Positions 24,852 through 32,329 of a stretch of 32,902 nt of DNA are shown in pieces (positions within the stretch are counted from its first letter, which is position 1; each line of letters begins with the position of its first letter). A model generated the notes under the pieces. The model was not told where the DNA came from, did not search any database, and saw only the letters and a program-made list of their open reading frames with translations. The DNA is taken from positions 1 to 32,902 of the forward strand of contig CAJXZM010000061.1 in the NCBI GenBank assembly GCA_913063125.1, in the 5' to 3' direction. The position numbers and the translations under genes are program-made. The stretch comes from an uncultured Gammaproteobacteria bacterium. Lineage in GTDB: Bacteria; Pseudomonadota; Gammaproteobacteria; Pseudomonadales; Ketobacteraceae.

Positions 24852-26618
24852 ATGACTATTCTCAGAAACTTCGTTTTGTTAGTGATAAATCGGTGTGTTG
24901 GACTCAGGGCTTGGATACTGGCAGTGGTTTTGCTGGTGCTCTCGGGTTGCGGTAAACCCGAAGTGGAGGTGGTTGATATAGAAGTGGAGCAGCAAAGGAG
25001 CCTGGCAGAGCATACTCAGGAGTTTAGAAAAGAAGTCATTAAGGTTACTGATGGGGTCTGGGTGGCAGTAGGCTATGGTTTAGCTAATTCAATTATGTTG
25101 GAAGGCGATGATGGCCTTGTGATTGTGGACACCATGGAGACCTTGGAGGAGGCGGAGGAGGTAAAGCAAGCTTTTCGAAAGATATCCGAGAAACCGATAA
25201 AAGCCATTATCTACACACACAATCATGCTGACCATGTATTTGGTTCTAGTGCGTTCTCAGAGGGCAACGCTATCGATGTTTATGCCCATGACACTACCTC
25301 TTTTTATATCGATCGAGTGGTTAATGTTATTCGACCCATTGTGAGTGTACGGGGTGCGCGTATGTTTGGTTCACACTTAGAGGGTGCTGCGCTGGAAAAT
25401 GCGGGCATTGGCCCTCACTTGGGTATTGGTCCAGATTCACGATTAGATGTGTTGAGACCCACCAAAACGTTTCGTCAGTCTTTGGATGTAACGGTTGCGG
25501 GGATTCATATGGTGTTAGAACATGCTCCTGGTGAAACGAATGACCAAATTTTTGTTTGGCTTCCCGAGAAAAGAGTGCTGCTACCAGGGGATAATATTTA
25601 TAAAACATTTCCTAACCTCTATACCATTCGCGGGACGTTACATCGGGATGTGTTAGCGTGGGCAAAAAGCATTGATAAAATGCGTCAGTTAAAGCCAGAA
25701 TTTTTAGTGCCCTCTCATACTCGTCCATTGCAGGGTGAGGTTTTTATTGGTGACACGTTAAGGGATTATCGCGACGGCATTCAGTTTGTTCATGATCAAA
25801 CGGTTTATTGGATGAATCGTGGTTTAACACCCGATGAAATTGTTGTAAAAGTAAAGCTTCCTGATGACTTGGTTCGGTCACCTTTTCTCCAAGAATTTTA
25901 TGGACAGGTTGATTGGTCTGTACGCTCTATCTTTACAGGCTACTTGGGTTGGTTCGATGGAAATTCAACAACCTTAAACCCATTACCACCATTAGAAAAA
26001 GCACAGCGTATTGCTGATCTAGCGGGAGGTAGTGACATGTTATTAAAAAAAGCTAAAACAGCGGTATTACAAAAGCAATGGCAATGGGCATTAGAGTTAA
26101 CGGACCATTTGATGGTTTTGGGCGATAAAATTACTGCAGTAAAATCATTACGTAAAGAAAGTTTAGTATCGTTGGGGGAGATGCAATCAAACCCTAATGC
26201 GCGTCATTACTATTTAACACAGGCGCTAGAATTAGATAATGACTTTAGAGCTGGAATACCCGTTAACCCAGAGAAACATATGGTACACAGTTTACCGTTA
26301 GCAGGTATCTTTCAATCGATGGCAGTTAATTTAAATATTGAAAAGGCGGGTAGCCTTCGTCGTGTGGTTAACTTTAACTTTCCTGATGTGAAGCAGCAGT
26401 ACTCATTAACATTGAGGAACGGCGTTGTTGAGGTACAAAATTACCTTCAAAATAATGCGGATATAACGGTGACAATGCAATCATCATTATGGAAAGAAAT
26501 TGTCAGTGAGATACGTAATCCACTCGCAGCATTTGCATCGGGAGATATTGATATTGAAGGGAATAAAATGGATTTAATTGCATTTTTAGCTTTGGTAAAA
26601 GCACCTGACCGGGAATGA
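24852..26618 (+). CDS. Alkyl-sulfatase-like metallo-beta-lactamase-fold lipoprotein (SdsA1 type)
   Basis: A 588-residue secreted enzyme expected to hydrolyse alkyl sulfate esters to an alcohol and sulfate. ATG 24852 has GGAGG 8 nt upstream; GTG 24837 is also in frame. The N-terminus has a hydrophobic signal with lipobox LSGC (Cys about 33). The metallo-beta-lactamase domain shows THNHADHVFG (His 123, 125, Asp 127, His 128), EHAPGETNDQ, LLPGDNIYKTFPNLYTIRG and VPSHTRPLQG, the full set of metal-binding segments. Then comes the helical dimerisation domain (about 375-450) and an SCP2-like C-terminal domain (about 475-588), the exact SdsA1 layout. It leads a co-directional series with a TonB-dependent receptor and a wax-ester synthase. 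Primary versus secondary sulfate specificity cannot be read. Confidence 0.88.
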   Translation: MTILRNFVLLVINRCVGLRAWILAVVLLVLSGCGKPEVEVVDIEVEQQRSLAEHTQEFRKEVIKVTDGVWVAVGYGLANSIMLEGDDGLVIVDTMETLEEAEEVKQAFRKISEKPIKAIIYTHNHADHVFGSSAFSEGNAIDVYAHDTTSFYIDRVVNVIRPIVSVRGARMFGSHLEGAALENAGIGPHLGIGPDSRLDVLRPTKTFRQSLDVTVAGIHMVLEHAPGETNDQIFVWLPEKRVLLPGDNIYKTFPNLYTIRGTLHRDVLAWAKSIDKMRQLKPEFLVPSHTRPLQGEVFIGDTLRDYRDGIQFVHDQTVYWMNRGLTPDEIVVKVKLPDDLVRSPFLQEFYGQVDWSVRSIFTGYLGWFDGNSTTLNPLPPLEKAQRIADLAGGSDMLLKKAKTAVLQKQWQWALELTDHLMVLGDKITAVKSLRKESLVSLGEMQSNPNARHYYLTQALELDNDFRAGIPVNPEKHMVHSLPLAGIFQSMAVNLNIEKAGSLRRVVNFNFPDVKQQYSLTLRNGVVEVQNYLQNNADITVTMQSSLWKEIVSEIRNPLAAFASGDIDIEGNKMDLIAFLALVKAPDRE

Positions 26619-26697
26619 CGTCTATATTGTATTAAGCGTTGTTGTTGTGTACTTGGTACAATGGCGCTTTATACAATAAATATTATATAGGTCATTC

Positions 26698-28947
26698 ATG
26701 CTCGCACCTGATCTCTCTCGTTATCAATCCTGTTTGCCTTTTTCTATTAGGCTTTCTTGTGCGGTGTTTATTTTTGTTGCATTAGCGTCAAATGGAATAG
26801 GAGCTGTTGAAACAGGTATATTGGAAGAAGAGGGTTCTACGGAGTTTATTGTTGTTACTGCCCAGAAACGTGAGGAGTCCGTTCAGGACGTACCTATTGG
26901 TATCACCGTATTGGATGGTGATGATTTAATGTCTTATGGGATTTCTGAACCTTTAACGATTGCACAGTTTACACCAGGGGTTTATGCCAGGCCCACGGTA
27001 GCAGGAAGCAATCCATTGTTTTCAATTAGAGGTATGGGTTTTAATGATTTCACGTCGATCCAAAACCCAGCGGTGGCGGTTTACTTTAATCAGGTAGCAT
27101 TACCGTATCACACGATGATGGGTTTTCAGCTTTTTGATATGCAACGTGTTGAAGTGTTAAAAGGCCCACAAGGAACACTGTACGGACGAAATTCCACTGC
27201 GGGTGCCATTAACTTTATCAGTAACCCTGCATCCTTTAATTCAGAAGCTTATGCTATTGCTGAATACAGTAGTTATGAAACCTATCAGTTTGATGCGATG
27301 GCTAATGGAGCCATATCGGATTCATTAGCAGTACGTTTTGCAATGCGCTCTCGTCAGCGTTTAGACAGTTATCAAAAAAACCGATTGGACGATGATAGTC
27401 ACTTTGGAGAGCAAGATAAGTTTGATGGGCGTTTTTCGTTTTTGTGGGAAGTGAGTGATGATGTTGATGTGTCACTTAGTATGCATAGTGGTCGCGATAA
27501 ATCTGGACAGGTTGCTTATGAGCATTTGGCGACAATAGATAAAGATAATCCTACTGTTGATCCGTGTCCTGAAGTGGCGGCCGGGGATAGAGCGGAAGGG
27601 AGCTGTATTAATAAGGGTGGTTATTATGATCCGGATAATAATCCTTACCATGGTGATTACAGTACGAAGGGCCGATTAGATAATAAATTTCGAGGAGGCT
27701 CGCTAGAAATCAATGGAGAGTTTTCTGGGCTAACGTTTACCTCCGTGACAGGTTATGAATATTTTGAACGTTATCAACCTCAAGATTCTGATGCATCACC
27801 GTTTCGATTTATCGATATGTTATACGATGATGAAACAACTGCATTTTCTCAAGAGATACGAGTGAGTAATGAGAGTAATGATCGCTATTATTGGATGGTA
27901 GGTGCCTATTACGCCAAAGACGAAGTGCGTGGTTTACAGACTGCCGACGTGGCAGATTTAACTGTTGAGGGTATGGTCGCATCGGTGAGCAATGATCAAG
28001 ACAGTCGTTCTCATGCAGTTTTTACAAACTTAGAATTCTGGCTTCACTCACAATGGAAATTATTTGTTGGCTTACGTTTTACGTCTGAACAAAAAAAATG
28101 GCAAGGCGGTAGTTCATTGCTAGCATTCGGGGCACCAAATCTTAACAGCGGTACCATTAACAACGATGAGTGGTCGGGTAACGTAGGCATAGAATACCAT
28201 GTAAGCCCAGATGTCATGGTGTATGAAAGTCTAACAAGAAGTTATCGTAGCGGTGGTTTTCCTGGTGGTTTTACATTGAGCCCTGATAATTTAAATGAGT
28301 TTGATCAAGAGTATGTACATGCGTTTGAGGTGGGCATAAAGAGCATGTGGTTAGATAATCAATTGATGATAAACAGCGCCCTGTATTATTATGACTGGCA
28401 TGATTTGCAAACTAGTGGAACGGATGTGGATAGTGGTGTTGTGTCATTACGTTTATATAATGCCGGTGATGCTGAGATTTACGGAGCAGAAGTTGATGTG
28501 ATGTGGAAATCCGCTGAACATTGGGAATTAGGTGGAGGCATAAATTGGATGATCACGGAAATAGTTGATGCCAGTGCAATAGAGCTACAAGGCAACGATG
28601 TCTCTAATGCGCCGGAGTTAATGTTCAATGGTGTCGCACGGTTTTACTTTGATCTGAATCAGCTGCCAGTAATGCTACAAGGTGATGTGCATTACACGGA
28701 TGAATATTTCTTCGCCACAGATAATGAACCCGTCTTTAAAGCAAAAAGTCTTTGGTTGGTCAATGGACGGGTAACGATGGAAATACCCGATCAAGAGGTG
28801 CCCTTAGAGCTGGCACTGTGGGTCAAAAATATGACTGATGAAGAATATAAAGTCAGTGGGTTTGAGCAGTTTAATTTTTCTGGAGATTCGTATTTTTATT
28901 ATGGAGAGCCTCGTACTGCAGGTGTTTCTGCTAAAGCATTTTTTTGA
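26698..28947 (+). CDS. TonB-dependent outer-membrane receptor
   Basis: A 749-residue outer-membrane active transporter. Signal peptide at about 1-36. A TonB-box-like segment, EFIVVTAQKREESVQDVPI, begins at residue 50, followed by the plug domain with LFSIRGMGF and VEVLKGPQGTLYGRNSTAGAIN. The rest is a beta-barrel ending in aromatic SAKAFF, as needed for outer-membrane insertion. The AQKREE start and plug resemble the marine receptor group linked to uptake of organic molecules, not siderophores, but this is weak evidence. It is 79 nt downstream of the alkyl-sulfatase-like gene on the same strand, so the two may handle the same substrate. TGTAC-TTG-GTACA (26648-26660) lies in the gap and could be regulatory. 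Confidence 0.92.
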   Translation: MLAPDLSRYQSCLPFSIRLSCAVFIFVALASNGIGAVETGILEEEGSTEFIVVTAQKREESVQDVPIGITVLDGDDLMSYGISEPLTIAQFTPGVYARPTVAGSNPLFSIRGMGFNDFTSIQNPAVAVYFNQVALPYHTMMGFQLFDMQRVEVLKGPQGTLYGRNSTAGAINFISNPASFNSEAYAIAEYSSYETYQFDAMANGAISDSLAVRFAMRSRQRLDSYQKNRLDDDSHFGEQDKFDGRFSFLWEVSDDVDVSLSMHSGRDKSGQVAYEHLATIDKDNPTVDPCPEVAAGDRAEGSCINKGGYYDPDNNPYHGDYSTKGRLDNKFRGGSLEINGEFSGLTFTSVTGYEYFERYQPQDSDASPFRFIDMLYDDETTAFSQEIRVSNESNDRYYWMVGAYYAKDEVRGLQTADVADLTVEGMVASVSNDQDSRSHAVFTNLEFWLHSQWKLFVGLRFTSEQKKWQGGSSLLAFGAPNLNSGTINNDEWSGNVGIEYHVSPDVMVYESLTRSYRSGGFPGGFTLSPDNLNEFDQEYVHAFEVGIKSMWLDNQLMINSALYYYDWHDLQTSGTDVDSGVVSLRLYNAGDAEIYGAEVDVMWKSAEHWELGGGINWMITEIVDASAIELQGNDVSNAPELMFNGVARFYFDLNQLPVMLQGDVHYTDEYFFATDNEPVFKAKSLWLVNGRVTMEIPDQEVPLELALWVKNMTDEEYKVSGFEQFNFSGDSYFYYGEPRTAGVSAKAFF

Positions 28948-29122
28948 GAAAGGTTAAATGAGTGTAAGAGAGGGCGAATGGATTCGTTGTTAGTCTAGGT
29001 GTGTTTGTTTTTGAAATAATTAGTTTCAGTTCTATCGGTAGTAATCAAGAAGAATGACTACTCTTCATTGCTATGAAGGGTTACGCTTAGTGGAATTACA
29101 GCAGGTAACTGGGTTTACTATT

Positions 29123-29683
29123 ATGTCTAATAATTACTCAAATTTTGGGGCGATTCGCCAGTTGGGGTATCTTGTTGAAGATATTGATTCTGCGGTCGAC
29201 GTTTGGATGCAGCAACTGCAGGTTGGCCCCTGGACGGTGATCAAAAATGTACCATTACTTTGCACTTATATGGAGCAAGAAAGCGCACCAATAGTTGATA
29301 TTGCATTGGCATATCGTGGTGATATGCAGATTGAATTAATTCAGCAGACAAATGATGCCCCATCCCCTTATCGAAAGTATTTTCAACAAAAGCGGTTTGG
29401 CTTACACCATACCGCTTATCTTAGCCATGATATGGGTGCGACGGTTGAGCAGGCAAAAGCACTGGGTCACCAGGTAGTGTGTGATATTAATATGCCAGAT
29501 GGTGCTCGTTATGTGTACACACAGATAGAAGCGTTGGGTAACGATGTTTTTGTAGAGTTCTTAGATGCAACGCCGAATATGTTAAAAATGTTTGAGTACG
29601 GGATACCCGCTGCTGCTAAATGGCGGCCAGGTTTAACCCCTGAAAAGGACGTGATTGTGATAGATCTTTCTCAGCGTACCTAG
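29123..29683 (+). CDS. VOC/glyoxalase-fold protein
   Basis: A 186-residue protein of the vicinal-oxygen-chelate superfamily, closest to the Glyoxalase_4 type. ATG 29123 gives the usual N-terminus (FGAIRQLGYLVEDIDSAVDVWM); ATG 29054 is in frame upstream but adds residues not typical of the family. Two beta-alpha-beta modules are visible: about 10-75, and about 90-165 containing GLHHTAYLSHDMGATVEQAKALGH and VFVEFLDATP. The His in GLHHTAY and the Glu in VEFLD are in the usual metal-ligand places. No signal peptide. Some relatives act as isomerases, lyases or dioxygenases; the reaction here is unknown. It lies between the receptor and the wax-ester synthase, 106 nt or more from the receptor. Confidence 0.82.
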   Translation: MSNNYSNFGAIRQLGYLVEDIDSAVDVWMQQLQVGPWTVIKNVPLLCTYMEQESAPIVDIALAYRGDMQIELIQQTNDAPSPYRKYFQQKRFGLHHTAYLSHDMGATVEQAKALGHQVVCDINMPDGARYVYTQIEALGNDVFVEFLDATPNMLKMFEYGIPAAAKWRPGLTPEKDVIVIDLSQRT

Positions 29684-29796
29684 TATGACATCGCGGCGTT
29701 TTGACATAATTGACGAATACAATGGTCACATAGAGCATAGGCGTTATCGCCGGATTCTTTTATAATAACTAATATTGAACATTTTATAGCGCTGTC

Positions 29797-29847
29797 GTCG
29801 ATTTAAAGTTGTAGTCGATCTAAAATTGTAGCCGATTAATTCGTAAG
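29797..29847. repeat. 17-bp imperfect tandem repeats before the wax-ester synthase gene
   Basis: GTCGATTTAAAGTTGTA (29797-29813) and GTCGATCTAAAATTGTA (29814-29830) differ at two positions; a third degraded copy starts GCCGATTAATTCGTAAG (29831-29847) and runs into the ribosome binding site. They are the only notable structure in the 174-nt gap, along with an exact TATAAT at 29761-29766 that has no good -35 box. Confidence 0.6.
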
Positions 29848-29857
29848 GAAGTACAGA

Positions 29858-31237
29858 ATGGGATATTTAAATCAGCTAGATACATCATTTCTACGCATGG
29901 AATCAGAGCGTACTCCAATGCACGTTGCAGGTTTGATGGTTTTCACCTTACCTGAAAATGCAGAACCACATTATTTACAACATTTGTATGACGCCATCAG
30001 CAAGTCACCGGTTAATCTTTACCCTTTTAATTGCAAATTAAAAGAAGGAACGTTTGGTGTTGGTTCGTCTTGGGACGTGGATGAAAATATTGACATTGAT
30101 TATCACGTTCGCCACTCCGCATTGCCTTATCCGGGGGGGGAGAAAGAGCTTGGAATCTTGGTTGCTCGATTACATTCACATCCGATAGATTTAAGTCGTC
30201 CTCCTTGGGAGTTTCACTTGATCGAAGGGTTAGAGAACGATCGCTACGCCCTGTATTTCAAAAGTCACCACAGTGCCGTTGATGGTATGGGAGCTATGGG
30301 GATGATTACCCGATGGTTGTCTGATGACCCGTTGGCAAGTAATGGTTACGGCCCTTGGTCAATGGAAAGTAATTACAAAGTGAAAGGCAAGAAGGGGGAC
30401 GGAGCTGAAAAGAATATCGTAGCTCGCAGTTTTGATATCATTCGCGAGCAGGCAAATGCTACTGCTGAGTTGTCTAAGGCGGTTTATCATATGAGCAAGC
30501 CGAGTGAGAACCCAGAAGGCGGTATGTCATCGGCGATGAATACTCCCCAGACGCGGTTTAATACACACATTACTCAGCAGCGGCGTGTTGCAACACAGTT
30601 ATATGATGTGTCGAGATTTAGGGCATTAAGTAAAGCGACGGGAACCACCATTAACGACGTGTGTCTTGCTGTTCTTGGTGCTGCTACAAGGCGTTATTTG
30701 TTAGAACTTGATGCGTTACCTAAAAAGCCGTTGGTTGCATCAATTCCGATAGCTCTGCCCCGCCCTGATGGCAAGCCTGGAAATGCTGTAGCAGGTTTTG
30801 TATGCCCATTGGAAACCGATAAAAGTGATCCAAAGCATCGACTTCAAACTATCAATGCAGTCACCTCCAGAACGAAAAAGCAATTACACGGAATGTCGTT
30901 AAAAGCGTTAAATCAATTTTCGTTTATGGGGGTGGCTCCGTTAATGTTAAGTCAGATGGCAGGTATCGGAAAAGTGATTCCACCATTGTTTAATTTAGTG
31001 GTTTCTAATGTGGTAGCTCCTCAGAAAAAATTGTACCTAAAAGGCTCAGAGCTAGAAGCGCTATACCCAATATCATTATTATTTGATGGCTATGCGTTAA
31101 ATGTCACCATAGTTGGCTATTCCGATAAAGTATCTATGGGCTTTGTAGGGTGTCGCGCAGCAACACCAAGTTTGCAGCGTTTAGCGGTTTATACGGGCGA
31201 TGCATTGGATGAATTAGAAAAATCCGTTTTTGAATAA
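29858..31237 (+). CDS. Wax-ester synthase/diacylglycerol acyltransferase (WS/DGAT)
   Basis: A 459-residue bifunctional acyltransferase that esterifies fatty alcohols or diacylglycerol with acyl-CoA, making storage lipids. The active-site motif HHxxxDG reads HHSAVDG at 137-143, preceded by HPIDLSRPPWEFHLIEGL, the conserved PLW/PPW segment. The N-terminus starts with LNQLDTSFLRMES, and the second domain contains TTINDVCLAVLGAATRRYL and FNLVVSNVVAP, both family-typical. Full length. AAGGAAG lies about 9 nt before ATG 29858. It is followed after 24 nt by a MAPEG gene, so the two are probably co-transcribed. Its position in a series with an alkyl sulfatase, whose product would be an alcohol, suggests a functional link. 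Confidence 0.92.
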   Translation: MGYLNQLDTSFLRMESERTPMHVAGLMVFTLPENAEPHYLQHLYDAISKSPVNLYPFNCKLKEGTFGVGSSWDVDENIDIDYHVRHSALPYPGGEKELGILVARLHSHPIDLSRPPWEFHLIEGLENDRYALYFKSHHSAVDGMGAMGMITRWLSDDPLASNGYGPWSMESNYKVKGKKGDGAEKNIVARSFDIIREQANATAELSKAVYHMSKPSENPEGGMSSAMNTPQTRFNTHITQQRRVATQLYDVSRFRALSKATGTTINDVCLAVLGAATRRYLLELDALPKKPLVASIPIALPRPDGKPGNAVAGFVCPLETDKSDPKHRLQTINAVTSRTKKQLHGMSLKALNQFSFMGVAPLMLSQMAGIGKVIPPLFNLVVSNVVAPQKKLYLKGSELEALYPISLLFDGYALNVTIVGYSDKVSMGFVGCRAATPSLQRLAVYTGDALDELEKSVFE

Positions 31238-31261
31238 GTGGCATCTTATGAGGAGGTTAAT

Positions 31262-31657
31262 ATGTTAACGTTAATTTTGTTGGTGTTGGGTTTGTATGTT
31301 GTACAAATCTATCTGGTATCGATACTATGTTTTAGCGAATCCGGTTTAAGTAATGGTGAAATGGTCACGGTAGGGATGGGCTCTAGGGATGATACCCCCT
31401 CACTAACGGTGAGAGGTTCAAGAGCCGAGCGGGCGTTAAACAATCTAAAAGAGAGCTTACCGATATTTATAACGCTCGCGATATTGGCGATTATGCTGGA
31501 GAAAGATTCAGGGCTTGCCGTAACGAGTGCAACGGTGTTTTTTATTGCCAGAGTGGTTTATGTGCCACTTTATGTGAAAGGTGTTCCTTTTTTGCGCTCG
31601 GGTGCTTGGGTAGTCGGGTTTCTTTCTCTTTTTGTAATGGCTTTTTCATTAATATAA
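31262..31657 (+). CDS. MAPEG-family membrane protein
   Basis: A 131-residue integral membrane protein of the MAPEG family (membrane-associated eicosanoid and glutathione metabolism). Four helices are visible: MLTLILLVLGLYVVQIYLV, LPIFITLAILAIML, GLAVTSATVFFIARVVYV and GAWVVGFLSLFVMAFSLI. The family signature RAERALNNLKES, then FFIARVVYVPLYVKGVPFLRS, is present. ATG 31262 is chosen for the GAGGAGG ribosome binding site ending 5 nt upstream; a GTG at 31238 is also in frame but has none. Bacterial members often lack known enzyme activity. It follows the wax-ester synthase gene closely, which suggests a role in lipid or lipophile metabolism. Confidence 0.88.
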   Translation: MLTLILLVLGLYVVQIYLVSILCFSESGLSNGEMVTVGMGSRDDTPSLTVRGSRAERALNNLKESLPIFITLAILAIMLEKDSGLAVTSATVFFIARVVYVPLYVKGVPFLRSGAWVVGFLSLFVMAFSLI

Positions 31658-31743
31658 AAACTATTGGCTGTAATTTACTTGTGATCGGCTACAAATGTCA
31701 GACGTAAACTCCATTTCAACGATAGTATCTATGCCTGTGTAAT

Positions 31744-31775
31744 ATATTGATATATAAGGAATTATATATCAATAT
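31744..31775. repeat. AT-rich 13-bp perfect inverted repeat
   Basis: ATATTGATATATA (31744-31756) and TATATATCAATAT (31763-31775) are perfect complements around AGGAAT. They lie in the 313-nt gap between the MAPEG and TIGR02647 genes. No T-run follows. Possible operator, attachment-like dyad or transcript end. Elsewhere in the gap I see only a TTGACT (31892) with a badly spaced TGTAAT. Confidence 0.6.
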
Positions 31776-31970
31776 TCCGGTGCTGCATCGTCTCTCTTGA
31801 AAGCTAGACCGTGATGGCTTATTTGACCTATGGCGGGTTATCAAACGAATCTGCAATTTTTGTCTACCAATCCCTATCTGATTATGAGAAATTGACTATC
31901 CGGGAGCCTGGTTTAGTGTAATCGGGTAGAGGATAATAGAACGACTAATAAGAGAGCTATTAAGAGAACT

Positions 31971-32207
31971 ATGAAGAATTCGATTGAAAAACTAGAAGAA
32001 ATTAAGCTCTTAAATCAATTTGACCTGGGGTCAACCGCTACAGGTATCAAAGTTCATACCCACCAAGCATCCGAAGAGCTAATTGCTGCAGCGGTTCGTT
32101 TATATGAGAAAGGGTTAACAGATCATGTTGATGGAGGTTATTTGACCGATCGAGGTATCGAGGCGGCGAGTCATGCTCAAAGCTTAATGAAGTTATTGTC
32201 GAAATAA
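31971..32207 (+). CDS. TIGR02647 family small conserved protein
   Basis: A 78-residue protein of the gammaproteobacterial TIGR02647 family. The characteristic sequence is LNQFDLGSTATGIKVHTHQA, then ELIAAAVRLYEKGLTDHVDGGYLTDRGIEAA, with conserved GIKVH and DGGYLTD. Length fits exactly. It is soluble and mostly helical; a DNA-binding role has been suggested by annotation but I see no direct proof. AGAGA precedes ATG 31971. The leader carries a near-repeat, TAAGAGAGCTAT/TAAGAGAACTAT. It is a single gene, followed by a strong terminator. Confidence 0.88.
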   Translation: MKNSIEKLEEIKLLNQFDLGSTATGIKVHTHQASEELIAAAVRLYEKGLTDHVDGGYLTDRGIEAASHAQSLMKLLSK

Positions 32208-32235
32208 ACGGATTATTCTAGGTATCATTGAAATG

Positions 32236-32278
32236 AAAAGGCGCTAGTGAATTCAGAGTAGATTCACTGGCGCCTTTT
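32236..32278. terminator. Strong bidirectional intrinsic terminator
   Basis: AAAAGGCGCTAGTGAAT (32236-32252) pairs with ATTCACTGGCGCCTTTT (32262-32278), 17 bp with one wobble, around the 9-nt loop TCAGAGTAG. The arms end in A4 and T4, so it works in both directions between the convergent TIGR02647 and DUF445 genes. Confidence 0.85.
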
Positions 32279-32329
32279 GTGTTATTCGTTCATATTCTCA
32301 GGGTTGTGATTATTATTTTAGGCAAGTGC

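Noticed and set aside
26634..26669. Long terminator-like fold after the sulfatase gene (AAGCG...CGCTT)
   Set aside because: Only the outer 5 bp and the central TGTAC/GTACA pair; arms are unequal and no U-tract follows.
31892..31922. TTGACT with TGTAAT as a promoter of the TIGR02647 gene
   Set aside because: The spacer is 19 nt and the -35 is imperfect, so this is too weak to annotate.
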